A stretch of DNA of 64,000 bases from Patagioenas fasciata (taxonomy: Eukaryota > Chordata > Aves > Columbiformes > Columbidae). The notes beneath the pieces were generated by a model. It had not been told where the DNA came from and did not search any database. It saw only the letters and a list, made by a program, of their open reading frames with translations. The stretch spans positions 10,793,001-10,857,000 of the forward strand of contig NC_092520.1 in assembly GCF_037038585.1 (NCBI RefSeq), read 5' to 3'. Positions 13,501-25,417 of this stretch are shown here, in pieces (within the stretch, counting starts at the first letter, position 1; each line of letters opens with the position of its first letter). Position numbers and translations under genes: made by a program.

Positions 13501-14261
13501 CCTGATAAACACAAGCTGGTTTAACTCTCCCTATGTAGTGTGAATAATTCTCTTCATTCCTTGATATTACTTTCTTCAGGGTAGTTAAACTGTTTTATCA
13601 TCTCCCTTCAGGCTCCTTTTATCTGACAGTATATATTAGACTCCTGTTTTCTCTATTTTTATGTTATAGTCTCCAATTTTGCTTTCATTTATTTGCCTAT
13701 CTCTGTCTTAAAATATGTGGGATAAGCTAGCATACTGATATGACATTTTGCTAAGGTAATAGAAAATTTCATATAATTCTAGGTAGATCATTACTGCATC
13801 ATATAAAGCCCCTCAAGATTCAACTTGGTCTGTTTTAAAGACACGCACTGTTCCAGTTTCTTTTACTAACTCAGCTTTGTTAAATTATGTATCTAACAAA
13901 GAGGTTTTTGTGGGGTTTTTGTGTGTTTTTATTTCAGCAAGTGAGATCTACAGAAAATGTGTTCACTTAAATGAGAAGTTAAAATTGTCTGATTTTTTTT
14001 TTTTCTTTTTAATTAGTATTTCTTCTCCTTTGCTTACAGAAAAAGTCTGCAAAGACTGCAGTCCCACAACAGGACTGATATGGATCCCTTTGTACTTGGA
14101 CATAATCTCATTAATATCACCAGGACTTTTTACAGGCATTAAGGTGCACTAATATAAATCCAATTTAGGGATTAAGACATAGCTATGACAACACACAAAC
14201 CAACAGAAAAGCCTCAGCTAAAGAAGTTGGAGGATGATAGACAGCAGGGATAAGTGGAAAC
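7564..14261. other. AT-rich noncoding DNA, no gene seen
   Basis: There is no recognisable exon, RNA gene or intact repeat in this stretch. Open frames are all about 116 codons or shorter and lack protein-like composition. A segment near 12,830-13,020 is slightly more GC-rich and may be an old repeat, but I could not identify it. Confidence 0.55.
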
Positions 14262-14447
14262 AAGAGAGATTTGCAGGTTGCCCAGAGAGGTTGTGCAGTC
14301 TCCGTTCCTGGAGTTTTCCTTGACCAGACTGACTAAAGCCCTGCACAACCTGGTGTGACCTCAGAGCTGACCCTGCTTTGGGCAGAAGGTTGGACTAGAG
14401 ACCTCCCGAGGTCCCTTCCAATCTGATTTTCCCTGTGATCCTATGAA
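14262..14447 (+). mobile_element. CR1 LINE 3' end fragment
   Basis: The text carries the typical CR1 tail words in order: GGTTGCCCAGAGAGGTTGTG, CAGTCTCC, CTGGAG, then CCCTGCTTTGGGCAG, GGTTGGACTAGAGACCTCC, GAGGTCCCTTCCAA, ending in a short TGTGATCCTATG tail. CR1 elements are 5'-truncated by nature, and only the 3' UTR part is present here. Several differences from the usual consensus suggest an old copy. The left boundary is approximate. Confidence 0.85.
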
Positions 14448-17400
14448 AAATAATGGCTTCAGACCTACATGGTGATGTATGGGAAAATATTAATAGCCCT
14501 CAGGAGTAAATCAGTGTTTACTGAGCTTTCTTTCATAGTCATTATATTAGGCTTGTACACCCTTATGAAAGAACAGATTTTCATTTCTTTAACAGTTGGG
14601 ATCAAGCAGTTCCTCCCATAATACGTATTACACTATGGAATATTTTGCTGGTCCTGTCTTCAAGATGACAGAACCAAATTTACAATCTCTATACATGTTT
14701 ACGGCTGAAAATAGGGCTTGATTTTGGAACCGTAACACATTTTATAGGTAGCTTGCTGAAGCAAATACCCTTTTATATGACCATTTGAATCAGTCAGGAT
14801 TTATCACTGTGAAGGTGCTGAGGCCATAAAATATAACAGGGCATAGACTCCCTACTAAAGGATCTTCTAGTCTACTTTAGAATCATATAGCATTTTATAA
14901 TCGTATAGCAAATTCTATAGCACCTTTCTGTAAAGGTGTGAATTACCTACTCACAGAGAATAACTTAAATTCTGAACTACCAAAACTACTGGGTTTTTTT
15001 TTGTATAGATGTATTTTTCAGAAGATCTTCTAAGTGTAAATGTAGGCCAAGGCTGCTTGGCATATGAAGTCAGAAGAGATCATGACACTGGCCAGCCCAG
15101 AACAGACTCGTGACATAACTCAAAATGTGTTTTAAATCAAAGAGGGGGGCAGGTATCTTGCACCATAATAGAATGAGATGAAGGATGTTGATGTATTCAG
15201 GGTGAAGCCACTGAAAAAAATGAGAAAAACTTCAGATGTAAACATGCTTGTTATTCACAAGAGTGTCTGTAGAGGAGAACTGACTGAAGAAAACACCTCT
15301 TGACTTGCGCTTTGATCTACAATTCAGTCAGCTCAGTTTTGCAGTGCAGTCAGATGTGTTGATTCCTCCAGCCATGGGGCAGATGCCCATTTTCCTTCCT
15401 TCCTCTCTCTCCCCCTCTGCTTCTCAATTGTATTTTCCTTCCTTCCTTCCTGTCCTTTAGTTTCCCATTCCCTTTACCTTCACATATATGTAGAATAACA
15501 ACCTACAGATATGACTTTCCCAAACGTCCAGTATGTTGCTACTATTTTAATACAGAAGGAAAGGAAATGAACCATAAAATCATTGACAGATCAAGAAAAA
15601 AAAAAACAAACCTGGCATGTATTACATAGGAAGAGAATACTCAGAATAAGGTGTTTTTTTTTTTTAATATATATATGTCTAAGGAAGAATAATAATGATA
15701 TGTAAATTAAAGGCAGGGGTAACAGAAGAATGGAGGCCCAGACTGCTGCATGAATAATACTCCTGAACAATGAATGTAAGAGTTTTTCAGGTGGCTCGTA
15801 CAGCCATCTCTATACCGCTAATATAGGAAACCACATTCCATTCTGTCCAGACATTTGAAGTGTCCATTTGGGGCTTTCTGTTTAGGAAGTGTTCCTGATG
15901 ACCTAGCACACTGGTGAAAGAAGTGTCAGAAAATTGAACACAGACAACCTTATTGAGTCCACATGGGTGAGTGTAGGAGATGTGGTTTCTCACCTATCAC
16001 GGAAAAGTCAACTGAGAACATCAAGTCTAATGTTCTTTAAATTATGAAAAGATTTATTAATTGTCTTATGACTAAAGAGTACAGTGGCAGAGCTTTTTGT
16101 TTTATTTTCCTGTATGGTGCTGAAAAAAAATGAGCAATGAAAAATCCTACTTAGGACTGTAATAACAATTAATCAAAATCAAGTATGTTATAAAATACAG
16201 CTTGGATGTTCATCTGATGCAAATCAGCTCTTGTTTGAAATCAATAGAGCTGTGGCAATTTATGCCAGCAAAGGGCTTGGCTCTTTTTCTTTTAAGTGAA
16301 TAATATACCCAAGTATTCATTTTTCTTTCTTATAGTGGGTGCCAGATTTCAACCTGTTCATTCACAGAACTGTGGAACACAACTGGTTGTAAACCAACCT
16401 GTCTCTCATGATTCAGCATTTTCTATGATAGGGTTTGTCATTGTCCATTTTTCTCTTCAGAGTCACCCAGGTGAAATAATATAATTGTGAGTTTAGTCAT
16501 GCTGCTAGTCTGAAATTTAAAGTTAAACAGGACTGGAATCTTTTCCTATCTATGCCTCCAAATATCTGGTGTAATGCTCATGAAGTCTTGAGTGTTACAG
16601 TAGTGTGAAATAATTCCTGCTCTTGGATATTTACTGACATGAAAGAAAACTGTGGACCTAGGTTGATGAGGAACTATTTTTGACAGAGATGGAGAAATAT
16701 GTTGTCAGAAATAACGCTGCAGCGTTGTAGCAACGGCACAGCAGACTTCAGTGGGAGACCTTAGAAAGAGGAAGGTGACTATATTTTAAAACAAAGCTGA
16801 TTTCATTCATTCATCCACGTATTTCCACGAGCGTGTGCAACACCAAAACACTTATGTCCAAATATTTAATCTACGCTTGGTGCACAAAGATGCTGGTGTG
16901 CAGGCAGGCAGACTGAGATTCCCTGTGGTGACAGAGGGGACAAGAGAAACCACTTAGTTTCTGTTCACAACTTCTGGGTTCTTCTTAGGTTGGTGATTTT
17001 GGATATGCCTTTTTTGTTTGCCTCGTAAACTGACAAGGATTAGTCTCTGCATCCTGTCCCACCTTTGAGTCATCAGGATTTACTCACTATCTTTTGTTTC
17101 CCAGTCTGGGTATCCTGAGAAGAAACATGGAGATGTGCTGGGATCTTGATGACCTCCTGATCTAAGTGACATCAACACATGTCATTCTTCTAGCCCTCCT
17201 CCTGCCGTGTGATCCTTACGGTGCTCCCACCCCCATACATTTTTATTCATACTAATCTAAACAGCTCTATTGCAATTCTCTACAACATGAGGCAGATCCT
17301 GTTTTCCTAATATTTAATGTAGACATTTAAGATGAACTGTGATGATGAAAAAATATGTTAATTGGGGCATTACAGAACTGATACTCAACTCTTGTCACAA

Positions 17401-20400
17401 ATTGTCATATTAAATATCAGTATACCATCACTGATGTATTACTTCCCACCAGAAGGAACAAGACTATGATGGACTTGAAGACAAAGGTACATTAAGCTTG
17501 TTTTTCATTTAATCCACAGTCGATTATACCTCATAACATGGGTAATTGCTGTTAAGAAGCATTAACATAATCTCCGTCTGCATCTCTTCTAATTCTTGGG
17601 ACTCAATGAATCTCATCTAACTATAAACATCTGCTTTTGAGTGACCCATCCAGAGTTCTGTCTTATTCGTGAAGAGAAATGGCACTTTTAAGGTGCAGTT
17701 CTTGTGACCTATTTTACATGCCTGTTTTAGCATAAGAAAAATCACAACTGAGAATGTTTCTTTTTCCCAGTAATTATAAAGGAAGCCTCTAGAGAGTAGT
17801 TCAAATATGGAAATGTGCATTTACTTAGTAAATATTACCTTAGATGTCTGCTTTGTGTAGTTGTGGCCTCACAACTATTATTGTGACCAGGTGTGGACAA
17901 AATACAATTTTTCTGCTGCCCCCAGAAGAGTCACATCAATGATGGAAATATTTCTGGAATATAAAGAATTTGAATTAAAGTGTCTTTTCAATATGTACAG
18001 GCTGGAAGGATTGACTTTCTTTTGGGTGTAATTACGTATATTTCCATTTAGTTTGCAGGGACAAAATCCATTTATGCAACGGGAGGATTTGATCCAGAAT
18101 CTCAGTTTTTCATCTGGCACATGATAAATGTCAATCAAATGTCTCCTGCACACAACAGTATTTTGTATTCAATTTTCTTCTTAATGATAACTCAATAACT
18201 CATTTAGCTCCTCTAGCAGGGGGAGCAGAATCAGCACCCATCACAATTATCAGTGGCAATTACACTGTAGCTGCTGTATTTTTAATATTCTATTTTTCAG
18301 TTGTGACTACCATACTTTTGAGCTATTGCTGCTCTTGCTAGTTTAAAGGCTCAGATTTTAACTTTTCCAGATGACTGATGCCTATCTTTATCATCACTGC
18401 TGGTGAGCTGTACTGGCTGCGTAACTCCCGCTCAAGCTTTCTGGCTAAGAATTGCAAATGTGTCTACTGATGGTCAGTGCTCACTCCGAAATAGTTGGAT
18501 CCAGCCAGAATGACATGGGTCTCCCCGATGACATGGCTGACAGCTCCAAACTGAGGTTTGGATATCCTAGTGTGTCTGAATCAGTGCTATATGCCTCAGT
18601 TTAGGCAACTGAATTCTTCTCCAGCTGTTTTTTAAATTCTTGGGCAAAAATACAGGATGGGGTTCTTTTGACCCCTGTGTCAGTAAGGTAAAGGAGAAAG
18701 TAAATAACTTGTCATGAATGGGATTGCCTTTGAATGACTCAAGGCTCATTCCTCTACTGAAAGCCACCTTTCCTGCCCCCTCAAAACCCCAGTCCCCAAG
18801 CTCTTTTCAACATGTGTAATTAGTATTAAATCTGATCCAGATGTTAAGAAATAACAAACTGGTATTAAAAGCTCAGTGGAAACATTTCAGCAAAATGCAG
18901 TGAAGATGGTCACAAATGTACATTATCCAATGCTGCACTGCAAGTGCTGAAGCATTATTCAGTTTTTGACTGTAGCACACACGTTAACAAACCAAGCCAA
19001 ATTCTTTCTTTTTTCTTTCTTCTATTTTTTTAAAATGTTTATTTCTTTGTACAAAAGACTTTGACAAGTCATCCACTTGTCATGTTCAAACAGCTCGCCT
19101 ACAGGAAGTTCTTTGAAAAAGCATGTGGGATCAGGAATACTGATTAATATTTACTAGCCTACAACAGCAGGCACTAAATAATAATTGTCTGCACAGTAAC
19201 ATGTAAGTCAGAATGTTGCAGAAAACTACAATTAGTTCTCCAGACTTTCCTCTGTTTGTAACAGGTTCTGCCAAAGAGGATAAAGAGGAGAGGGGATCAG
19301 AAACAAGGGCTCCTTCAAAATAAGAATCATCAGCAAAAGGAGCAGTTGTAGCATGTGGCATTTGAAATAGTGAGAAATTGTGTAAGAAGAGTTACACTTA
19401 TCCATAGCACAAAGCTCCTGGAAGCACGTTCAGTCTCAGGGCTCTGCTGCAGAATGAACTTCTACAAAGTAAGTGAAAATGGACAGCAGCACAGGGGTTC
19501 AAGGGCAATGACCTATGTTGGTGGCATTGTGAAAAGTGTGTTTGAGAGGCAAGACTAGCAAAGACTACTCAGTTTCTTGGGATGCTCTTTTGTAAGAAGA
19601 GCTACTAATACCACTGCATGAAATAGATATGATGGCTGCTTATACAGCCTTTTTGTAAAAGAATGAGGATATGCTATGGCTTTGTTCCTTATATATCCCA
19701 ACATCCCAAGTCAGTGTCATGTAAAGATGCTGGATGCAGATGAAAAAACACGGTTTAACTTCTTTGTCATGAACATTTACTGGATTTTTTTTGTTCCTTC
19801 CTCTTTAGAGAAGAATTTGCTACATTTGCTGAGTGGGAGCGTTGACAAAAATTGAGAAACAAAAGTTGGGAGGGAGGATGTCCTTGAACTAACATTCTCA
19901 ATGATGCTTCCCATCGTGTTGACTGTATTCTAATTTGCGCCAAAATTGAAAACATGCTCTTTTTTTGCGCTGACTTAGACCTCTGTTCGGTGTTATTACT
20001 AAGTTGAAAACTATGGTTTTAGCTGTACTGGAGAATGCTGATTGCAGGTTCTGTTACATTATGTCAATACTCCTTTGTCATTAGTCCTGTGCTTTCATAT
20101 TGCTTATCACAATGATCTCCCTCCTACTGTAATCCATGCTGAAACTGCACACCACTGATCAGGTCTTTCTCTCCTTAGGTACACAGTGCATTAGAGCCAA
20201 TGGCTCAATAGCAACTGGTTGTGAGATCAAACCCTGAAATGTGAAATAACATCAGCCAAATCTGTAGTCAATAAACTCACATTATTAATCCTGTAATTTT
20301 TCCCACCTATAACCAGAACTCTGAAGAGCACATTTGGAGTAATGCAATACTTAATGAAATCCGAATCTTATGTGTGATGGATACTGCCCCAGAATGAATA

Positions 20401-22300
20401 AGGCAGAACATATTCGGTATTCTCAGGCAGAATGTGTAATTGATGCTAAGGACAAACCTTCCTTGACACCAAGACAACTTTTTTAGAAGCTGTATCACTG
20501 CCTCCCTTCCAAACCCCTATAATTCTTAATTAGACTACAATGAATATTGATAGAGAACAGAATAAATATCAATGTGGTTGTGCTTTATCAGAACCTTTCT
20601 GGATTTGTGGCTTCATCACATTCTTATGGTTTTTTGTGTTCCAACATGTAGAAAGAAAATGCTTAGATGCTGTTATGCTGCATATTTCATGTCAGAAATT
20701 CTGGGAAAATATGCAGAGGTGGAGGGGGAATTCTTTCTGCAAATGGCCAATATAAACCATGTGCATCTTGTAAACTCTATCCCATGCTGCCATGACTTAA
20801 GTAACAGAAGGTCATCTGCTGTCTGTCTTTATAGAATAACAATTTTTACCAGCATCATTAAAGTGAGGTTTTACAAGCATGGAATTTAAAAGATGGCAGT
20901 GGAGCTCTTACTCTGAAATGTTTCACACAACCCTGAATCTATGGAACTAATTGAGTGGCAGGGGTGGAAATGGGGTAAATTACCTGCCCTAACTCAAGCA
21001 GCTATAAATCCACAAACCAAATCTGAATAAATAATCACAGGCTTCTTCTATAGTCAGGGTGTAATTCATCTTGTATTAGCACAGGAACTTCTAAACTAGC
21101 TCCCAGGATTCCAAAGTTCCAGAAGTCACCTGTTTACAGCCTTCTGCACTGGATATTTCCAGGACCCATTGAGAGTTTTTTAACTATTTATTTCAAGTGC
21201 TCAAAGACAGTTATTCCATAATATTAATGAGCACACTTTCACTGCTGGCAGATGTGGCAGTGATTTAAAATTATTGCCAAGACTTCTGAATGCTCAAGAA
21301 GATAGAGACTCCAAAGATAAGGTATTTCCATATGTTAATTGACCCTAAAGATTTATACAAAGGCATTAGATGATAGAAGAAGGATGCAGTCTAAGTCCAA
21401 TGCATGAATGTGATTCTCATTCATTGAATTCAGCGATTTTATACCTGTTATTACTTGGTGTCAACAGCAAGAGCCAGGCCCTATGTGTACCACATACCTC
21501 ACATTTCACAGGAATTCTCAGAGTAATTATTACAATAATTTCTTATTGACGAACATCAGCAAAGTGTCTTGGGGCTGTACTTTGGCTGTTCCCAAGTTGC
21601 CTAAGCAGTCTGTTCACTGTATATGGAGCCAACACCTACCACAATAGCTATAATGACAAAGTTCAGCACTTCTATTAGGTGCTTTGCATGTGGTTCGGAG
21701 TGCCTTTTCACTTGAAAAGCAATTGACAGTAACAAAATCCCCCAGTAAATTTTTCTTCCTCTGAGTATTAAACTCTCTTACTTTAGAAAACTGGTTTCAT
21801 GGTTTAGTAAGTAATTATTACTCTTTTTTCCACATAATATGGTTAAATCAACTTTTTATTTCATGGTACCAAAGTGAGCAAATGCTGTTGTACAACTGAG
21901 ACTACCATGTAATAATAGCACCACCAACTACCTCTTTGGAGATAAAGTAGCTGAGAAATGTTTCCACAACAAATGAACATCGGAGCTATGTATTATTCCC
22001 TAGTAAACAGAGACATGCCAACCGCACAACACTATACATTGGTTTCTAAATAGTAAATAAAGCAATCTCTCACTTTGTCAGTCAGCCGTAGAATCTGCTA
22101 TTCCCTAAGCACCAAATCCAATAATATTGTTTATTATATACCCCCAGAGGCTATTTCCATGCTGATCTGAGAGACATTAACATCAACCAATCTCCATGGT
22201 AAATAACTCTAAGATGCTTTATTGCCCAACTCCCTGATATTCTACTTTGCTCTCCTACTAAGAAAAGCCACTTTGAACTTCCACTCTGCTCAGCACTGCT
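14448..22300. other. AT-rich noncoding DNA, no gene seen
   Basis: Nothing coding is recognisable. Simple tracts include a CCTT/pyrimidine-rich run at 15391-15450 and a T run followed by an AT stretch near 15653-15677. No tRNA- or snRNA-like element stood out by eye. Confidence 0.55.
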
Positions 22301-22307
22301 GAGGCCA

Positions 22308-22416
22308 GGCCTGCAGTGCTGTGCCCAGAGATCGGGCCCATTTCCCACTATGGAGGTGGAGACTCTAAAAACCCACGACAGGCACTTCAGACATTGGACT
22401 CTACTCCCACCACCAG
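22308..22416 (+). repeat. Diverged fragments of the tandem unit at the left edge
   Basis: Two pieces match parts of the downstream unit. 22308-22350 (CAGTGCTGTGCCCAGAG...CCCACTATGG) resembles the CR1-like piece at 25121-25210, and 22352-22416 (GGAGGTGGAGACTCTAA...) aligns with 23487-23551 with about ten differences. They lie outside the array and next to each other, whereas in the unit they are about 1.6 kb apart and in the other order. They may be a rearranged older copy, or a separate copy of the same repeat family. Confidence 0.6.
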
Positions 22417-22749
22417 TGTGAGATTTCACAGGTATGTCCTCTGGCCTCCAGCTGTGCCCTCAGAAGGGACAGACTGCCCATAGGTTGGTGTCACATCTGC
22501 TGGGCTCTCAGTGCTGGTTTGATTACAGCATCTTGAATGGCATTAAGATTCCCATGTGCAGGAGACCCAGCCGAGGCCTGAGCCAATGCACTCAGTGAAG
22601 TCTAGAGGTGTCCTTAAGATGTCTACTTCAGGACAGCAGGAGTAACTTTTACTCTGCTACTAATAATGGGAACTTTACTATTTTTTAATAGGAAGAATTG
22701 CAGCATAGCTGAGTCAGGCAGAGAATGAAACGCTATGATCTCTAGCAGC

Positions 22750-23204
22750 AAGGTCAGGCTTTGCAGGAAGACTACAGAGCCACGGCTCACATGCTTAGGG
22801 AGAAATCACGAAAGACCAAGGCTCAACGAGACTTTATTCTTGGGCTTCCTGGTCCTTTGAGTTGGAAGACGAGGGCTGCAGGAGCAGCGACTTTCCATTT
22901 GCGGACACTGGAACTCTAAGGAAGCACTTGTATCAGCCGAATGTCCATCGCTCCATGGGGCCTGATGGGATCCATCCCAGAGTCGTGAAGGAGTTAGCAG
23001 CTGTCATGGCGGGAGCCCTTGCAATCATCTTGTAAAGGTCTGGGAATGCGGGTAGGTCCCTGCTGACAGGAAGCTCGCCAGTGTTCTTCCAGTTTATCAG
23101 AAGACCCAGGGAAGAACAGAACTCCTAGTCTAGCTTCAGTTTCTGGGAAAGTGACGGAGAAGCTCATCCTGGGTGCCATTGAAAGCCATTTCAAGGACAA
23201 TGCA
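22750..23204 (+). mobile_element. CR1 ORF2 (reverse transcriptase) fragment, unit 1
   Basis: Translation on + contains the CR1 reverse-transcriptase signature GPDGIHPRVVKELAA and, further on, VTEKLILGAIESHFKDNA. The nucleotide text before it (ACTTTCCATTTGCGGACACT, CTTGTATCAG) also follows CR1 ORF2 order. In-frame stops and small indels break the frame, so it is a dead fragment. Homology stops abruptly after ACAATGCA, where the expected CR1 continuation is replaced by unrelated DNA. Confidence 0.8.
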
Positions 23205-24163
23205 ATGTCTCCAGCGTTCAGTCAAAAGACATTGGGCTCAATGCAAACCACAGCTGTCCCTACTTCCTGATAGACTGTAACAAGGACAGGGCTTCGTCCC
23301 CCAGAAGCAGGGGTGTCTCCCGGTGACTGGGAGCCCTCTGGCTGCTCAGCCCATGCGCTCGAGAGCTGCACGTATCATGCGGTCGTGGCGCGGCCAGTGT
23401 CCGTGTGCCGACCGGATGCTCCGCATGGGCAAAGTATAACAACCTTCACGAGGGGTGCAGACGTTGCAACAGCCAGAGATCCTCACGGAGGTGGAGACTC
23501 TAATAACCCACGACAGGCGCTTTGCACGTGGGACTCTCCTCCCACCACCGGTCCGCAGGAGAAGAAGACAACAGTCACGCGAGACCTTGCGTGATCCACA
23601 ATGGCAGCTCTCTCTCTTTCTCTTTCCTTCTCTTAAAAAATGTTATATGAAAGTTTTGGTACTTTCCTGACATTTGGCCTCCATTGTGCCTTAATTCCAG
23701 CCTTAGTAATCACCTTTGATCGCCATCCTCCAGATCGTGATGTTTTAATTGCTGTCACAGACAGGTTTGCTTAGACTTGGAAGTGTCCAGAAAGTCTTCA
23801 ACTTCTAAATCTTACTGTTGAGTGCAATCAGATTGGGTATCAGTCTGACGTTAAGCTCAGCCACCCCCACCCCTCAGTAATATAGTGAGGACAAGTTGGA
23901 ACACGAGGGGGTTTAGTTCCTGCCAAGTTCATCCGTTTAACACGACAGCATTCGTAGAGACCCTGTCCCTTGGGAACGGTTACTTCTCTGAGAGGGAAAA
24001 GTCAAATGCTTCCCCTAAATACCCACAGAGAAGAAGTGGAACTAAGCAAGGTACCTGTCAAGGAGGGGAGTGGGGCATTGAAGCTGACTAAAGGTGCCTC
24101 TCAAGAAGAGCACTCTCATAGTTTGAAAAGATAGAAAACGATTCCAAGATACTGCTTCATTCC
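23205..24163. other. Unidentified segment between CR1 and Gag-like remnant
   Basis: It starts with a 40-bp sequence (23211-23254) repeated imperfectly at 25077-25123. The rest contains a CT-rich stretch (about 23604-23634) and AT-richer text without recognisable coding capacity. Just upstream of 24164 the frame is open back to a TAG near 24115 and reads as a leucine-spaced helix, so the Gag-like remnant may start slightly earlier. Confidence 0.5.
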
Positions 24164-25062
24164 TTGGAGGAGCAGAACTCCAAGCTCTCACCACCGGGCT
24201 CGGACTGGGCTCAGAAAAACTGGTATAATGGACAATCACCTGTTGACCGAACTCCTGTCTTGCAGGCCAAGGCTCGGGCGATAAAAGGCAGAGGAAAATC
24301 TATGTCGTGTGCAGTGTTAGGTGCAGCCTTGAGAGCTGTGGCAGGAGAGAAGGAGCAACGATGCAAGACCGAAAGCCAGTCGATTGCATCTCTACAAGAT
24401 CTAGCTACAATGTTGCAGCCGCAATTAGAAGAAGGAAGGGCAAATGCCCACTTGCTTCGGCAAGAGTTGTGTGAAAGACTAATGCGAGCCGGGGATGACC
24501 AGTCGGAAAGGGGGTGTAAGAACCCATTAGAAAGGACAGGGAAGAAGACACCGACCTATCCCCTGCCCAAGCTAGAAGATTTGCAGCGTCGTGCGGACAA
24601 GTTACCTGTCCTGCTACAGCCGTTGATTAGGGCCGAGTACTCATATGAGGACTCGGGGACGAGGTACCCCAAATAAAAACAAAAGAGGTCCCATTTGACG
24701 CCAGGAATTGGCTCAAATTAAAGAAAGAGTATGGTCAGACTCTCGAGGAGTCCAAGACTGAGTATGTCTGGAGTGTCTCTCTCATTGAAAGTGACCACAT
24801 TTTATTGTCCAAAAAGGAAGCTGAAGGGTACTGGGGACCTGGTGTGTGTTTGACCGTGGGAAACGTGGGTATCACGGATTTATGCTTTTTAGACACTCCC
24901 CGCTCTGACTCCGTGAAAACCTGGAGTTGCGCAGAGAGGTGCTCACTCAAGAAGGCAGCAGTGCAGCTGCTCGGGCTATTGCAGCCGGCAAAGCCAACCT
25001 CCTCTCCAGTTTTCCAAGAGAGGTCCAACACCGCTTCTACCTGGGCATTTGTAACACACTGA
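24164..25062 (+). pseudogene. Endogenous retroviral Gag-like remnant, unit 1
   Basis: A 170-codon open frame, rich in charged residues and with a coiled-coil-like stretch (LRQELCERLMRAGDD), ends at a stop near 24674. The reading continues in a different frame with capsid-type words of avian ERV Gag: NWLKLKKEYGQT, TEYVW, KKEAEGYWGPGV. After about the GN motif (near 24870) the similarity ends and the frame runs to a stop at 25062. The copy therefore has one frame break between the two parts and lacks the remaining capsid, nucleocapsid, pol and any LTR. It is a fossil and not a functional viral gene. The family identification is from memory of avian ERV Gag motifs. Confidence 0.65.
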
Positions 25063-25076
25063 TGGACTTCAAGTCT

Positions 25077-25230
25077 GCAGCATTCAGTTGATAGACATTG
25101 GGCTCAGTGGAAACCCACAGCCTACAGTGCTGTGCCCAGCTCTGGGCTCCCCAGGACGAGAGAGACCTGGGCAAAGTGGGGAGACCCCCAGTGCCCCTCC
25201 CCCACTATGGCAGTTAGAATGCGATGCTGT
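25077..25230 (+). mobile_element. CR1-like piece between Gag remnant and gene, unit 1
   Basis: The text CTACAGTGCTGTGCCCAGC followed by TCTGGGCTCCCCAGGACGAG resembles a CR1 segment downstream of ORF2. Its first 47 bases repeat 23211-23254. It ends about 190 bp before the start codon of the RhoGAP gene, so part of the gene's 5' region may be repeat-derived. Confidence 0.5.
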
Positions 25231-25417
25231 GTTGACCCGGCGCTGGCCTGGCAACGGTTCTGTGCCAACACGGAGCGGCACGGGGCAGAGCCCAGCTCTT
25301 CCCCAGCAGCACTCCTCGGCACTTGGGCGCCCTTTGGGAGTCTCTCTGCTGCCTACTGGCACGATTTGCAGGACAAGCGGTGTGTCCAGCGTGACAGTTC
25401 GACTGTCTTCCGTCGGG

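Noticed and set aside
24164..25062. A functional domesticated gag gene
   Set aside because: The frame is broken in every unit, and most of the capsid and all downstream domains are missing, so the simplest reading is a fossil.
25088..25417. N-terminal extension of the RhoGAP frame upstream of MGQVNCC
   Set aside because: The frame is open but runs through CR1-like DNA with no protein-like composition. The ATG at 25418 has good context and a plausible lipid-anchor motif.
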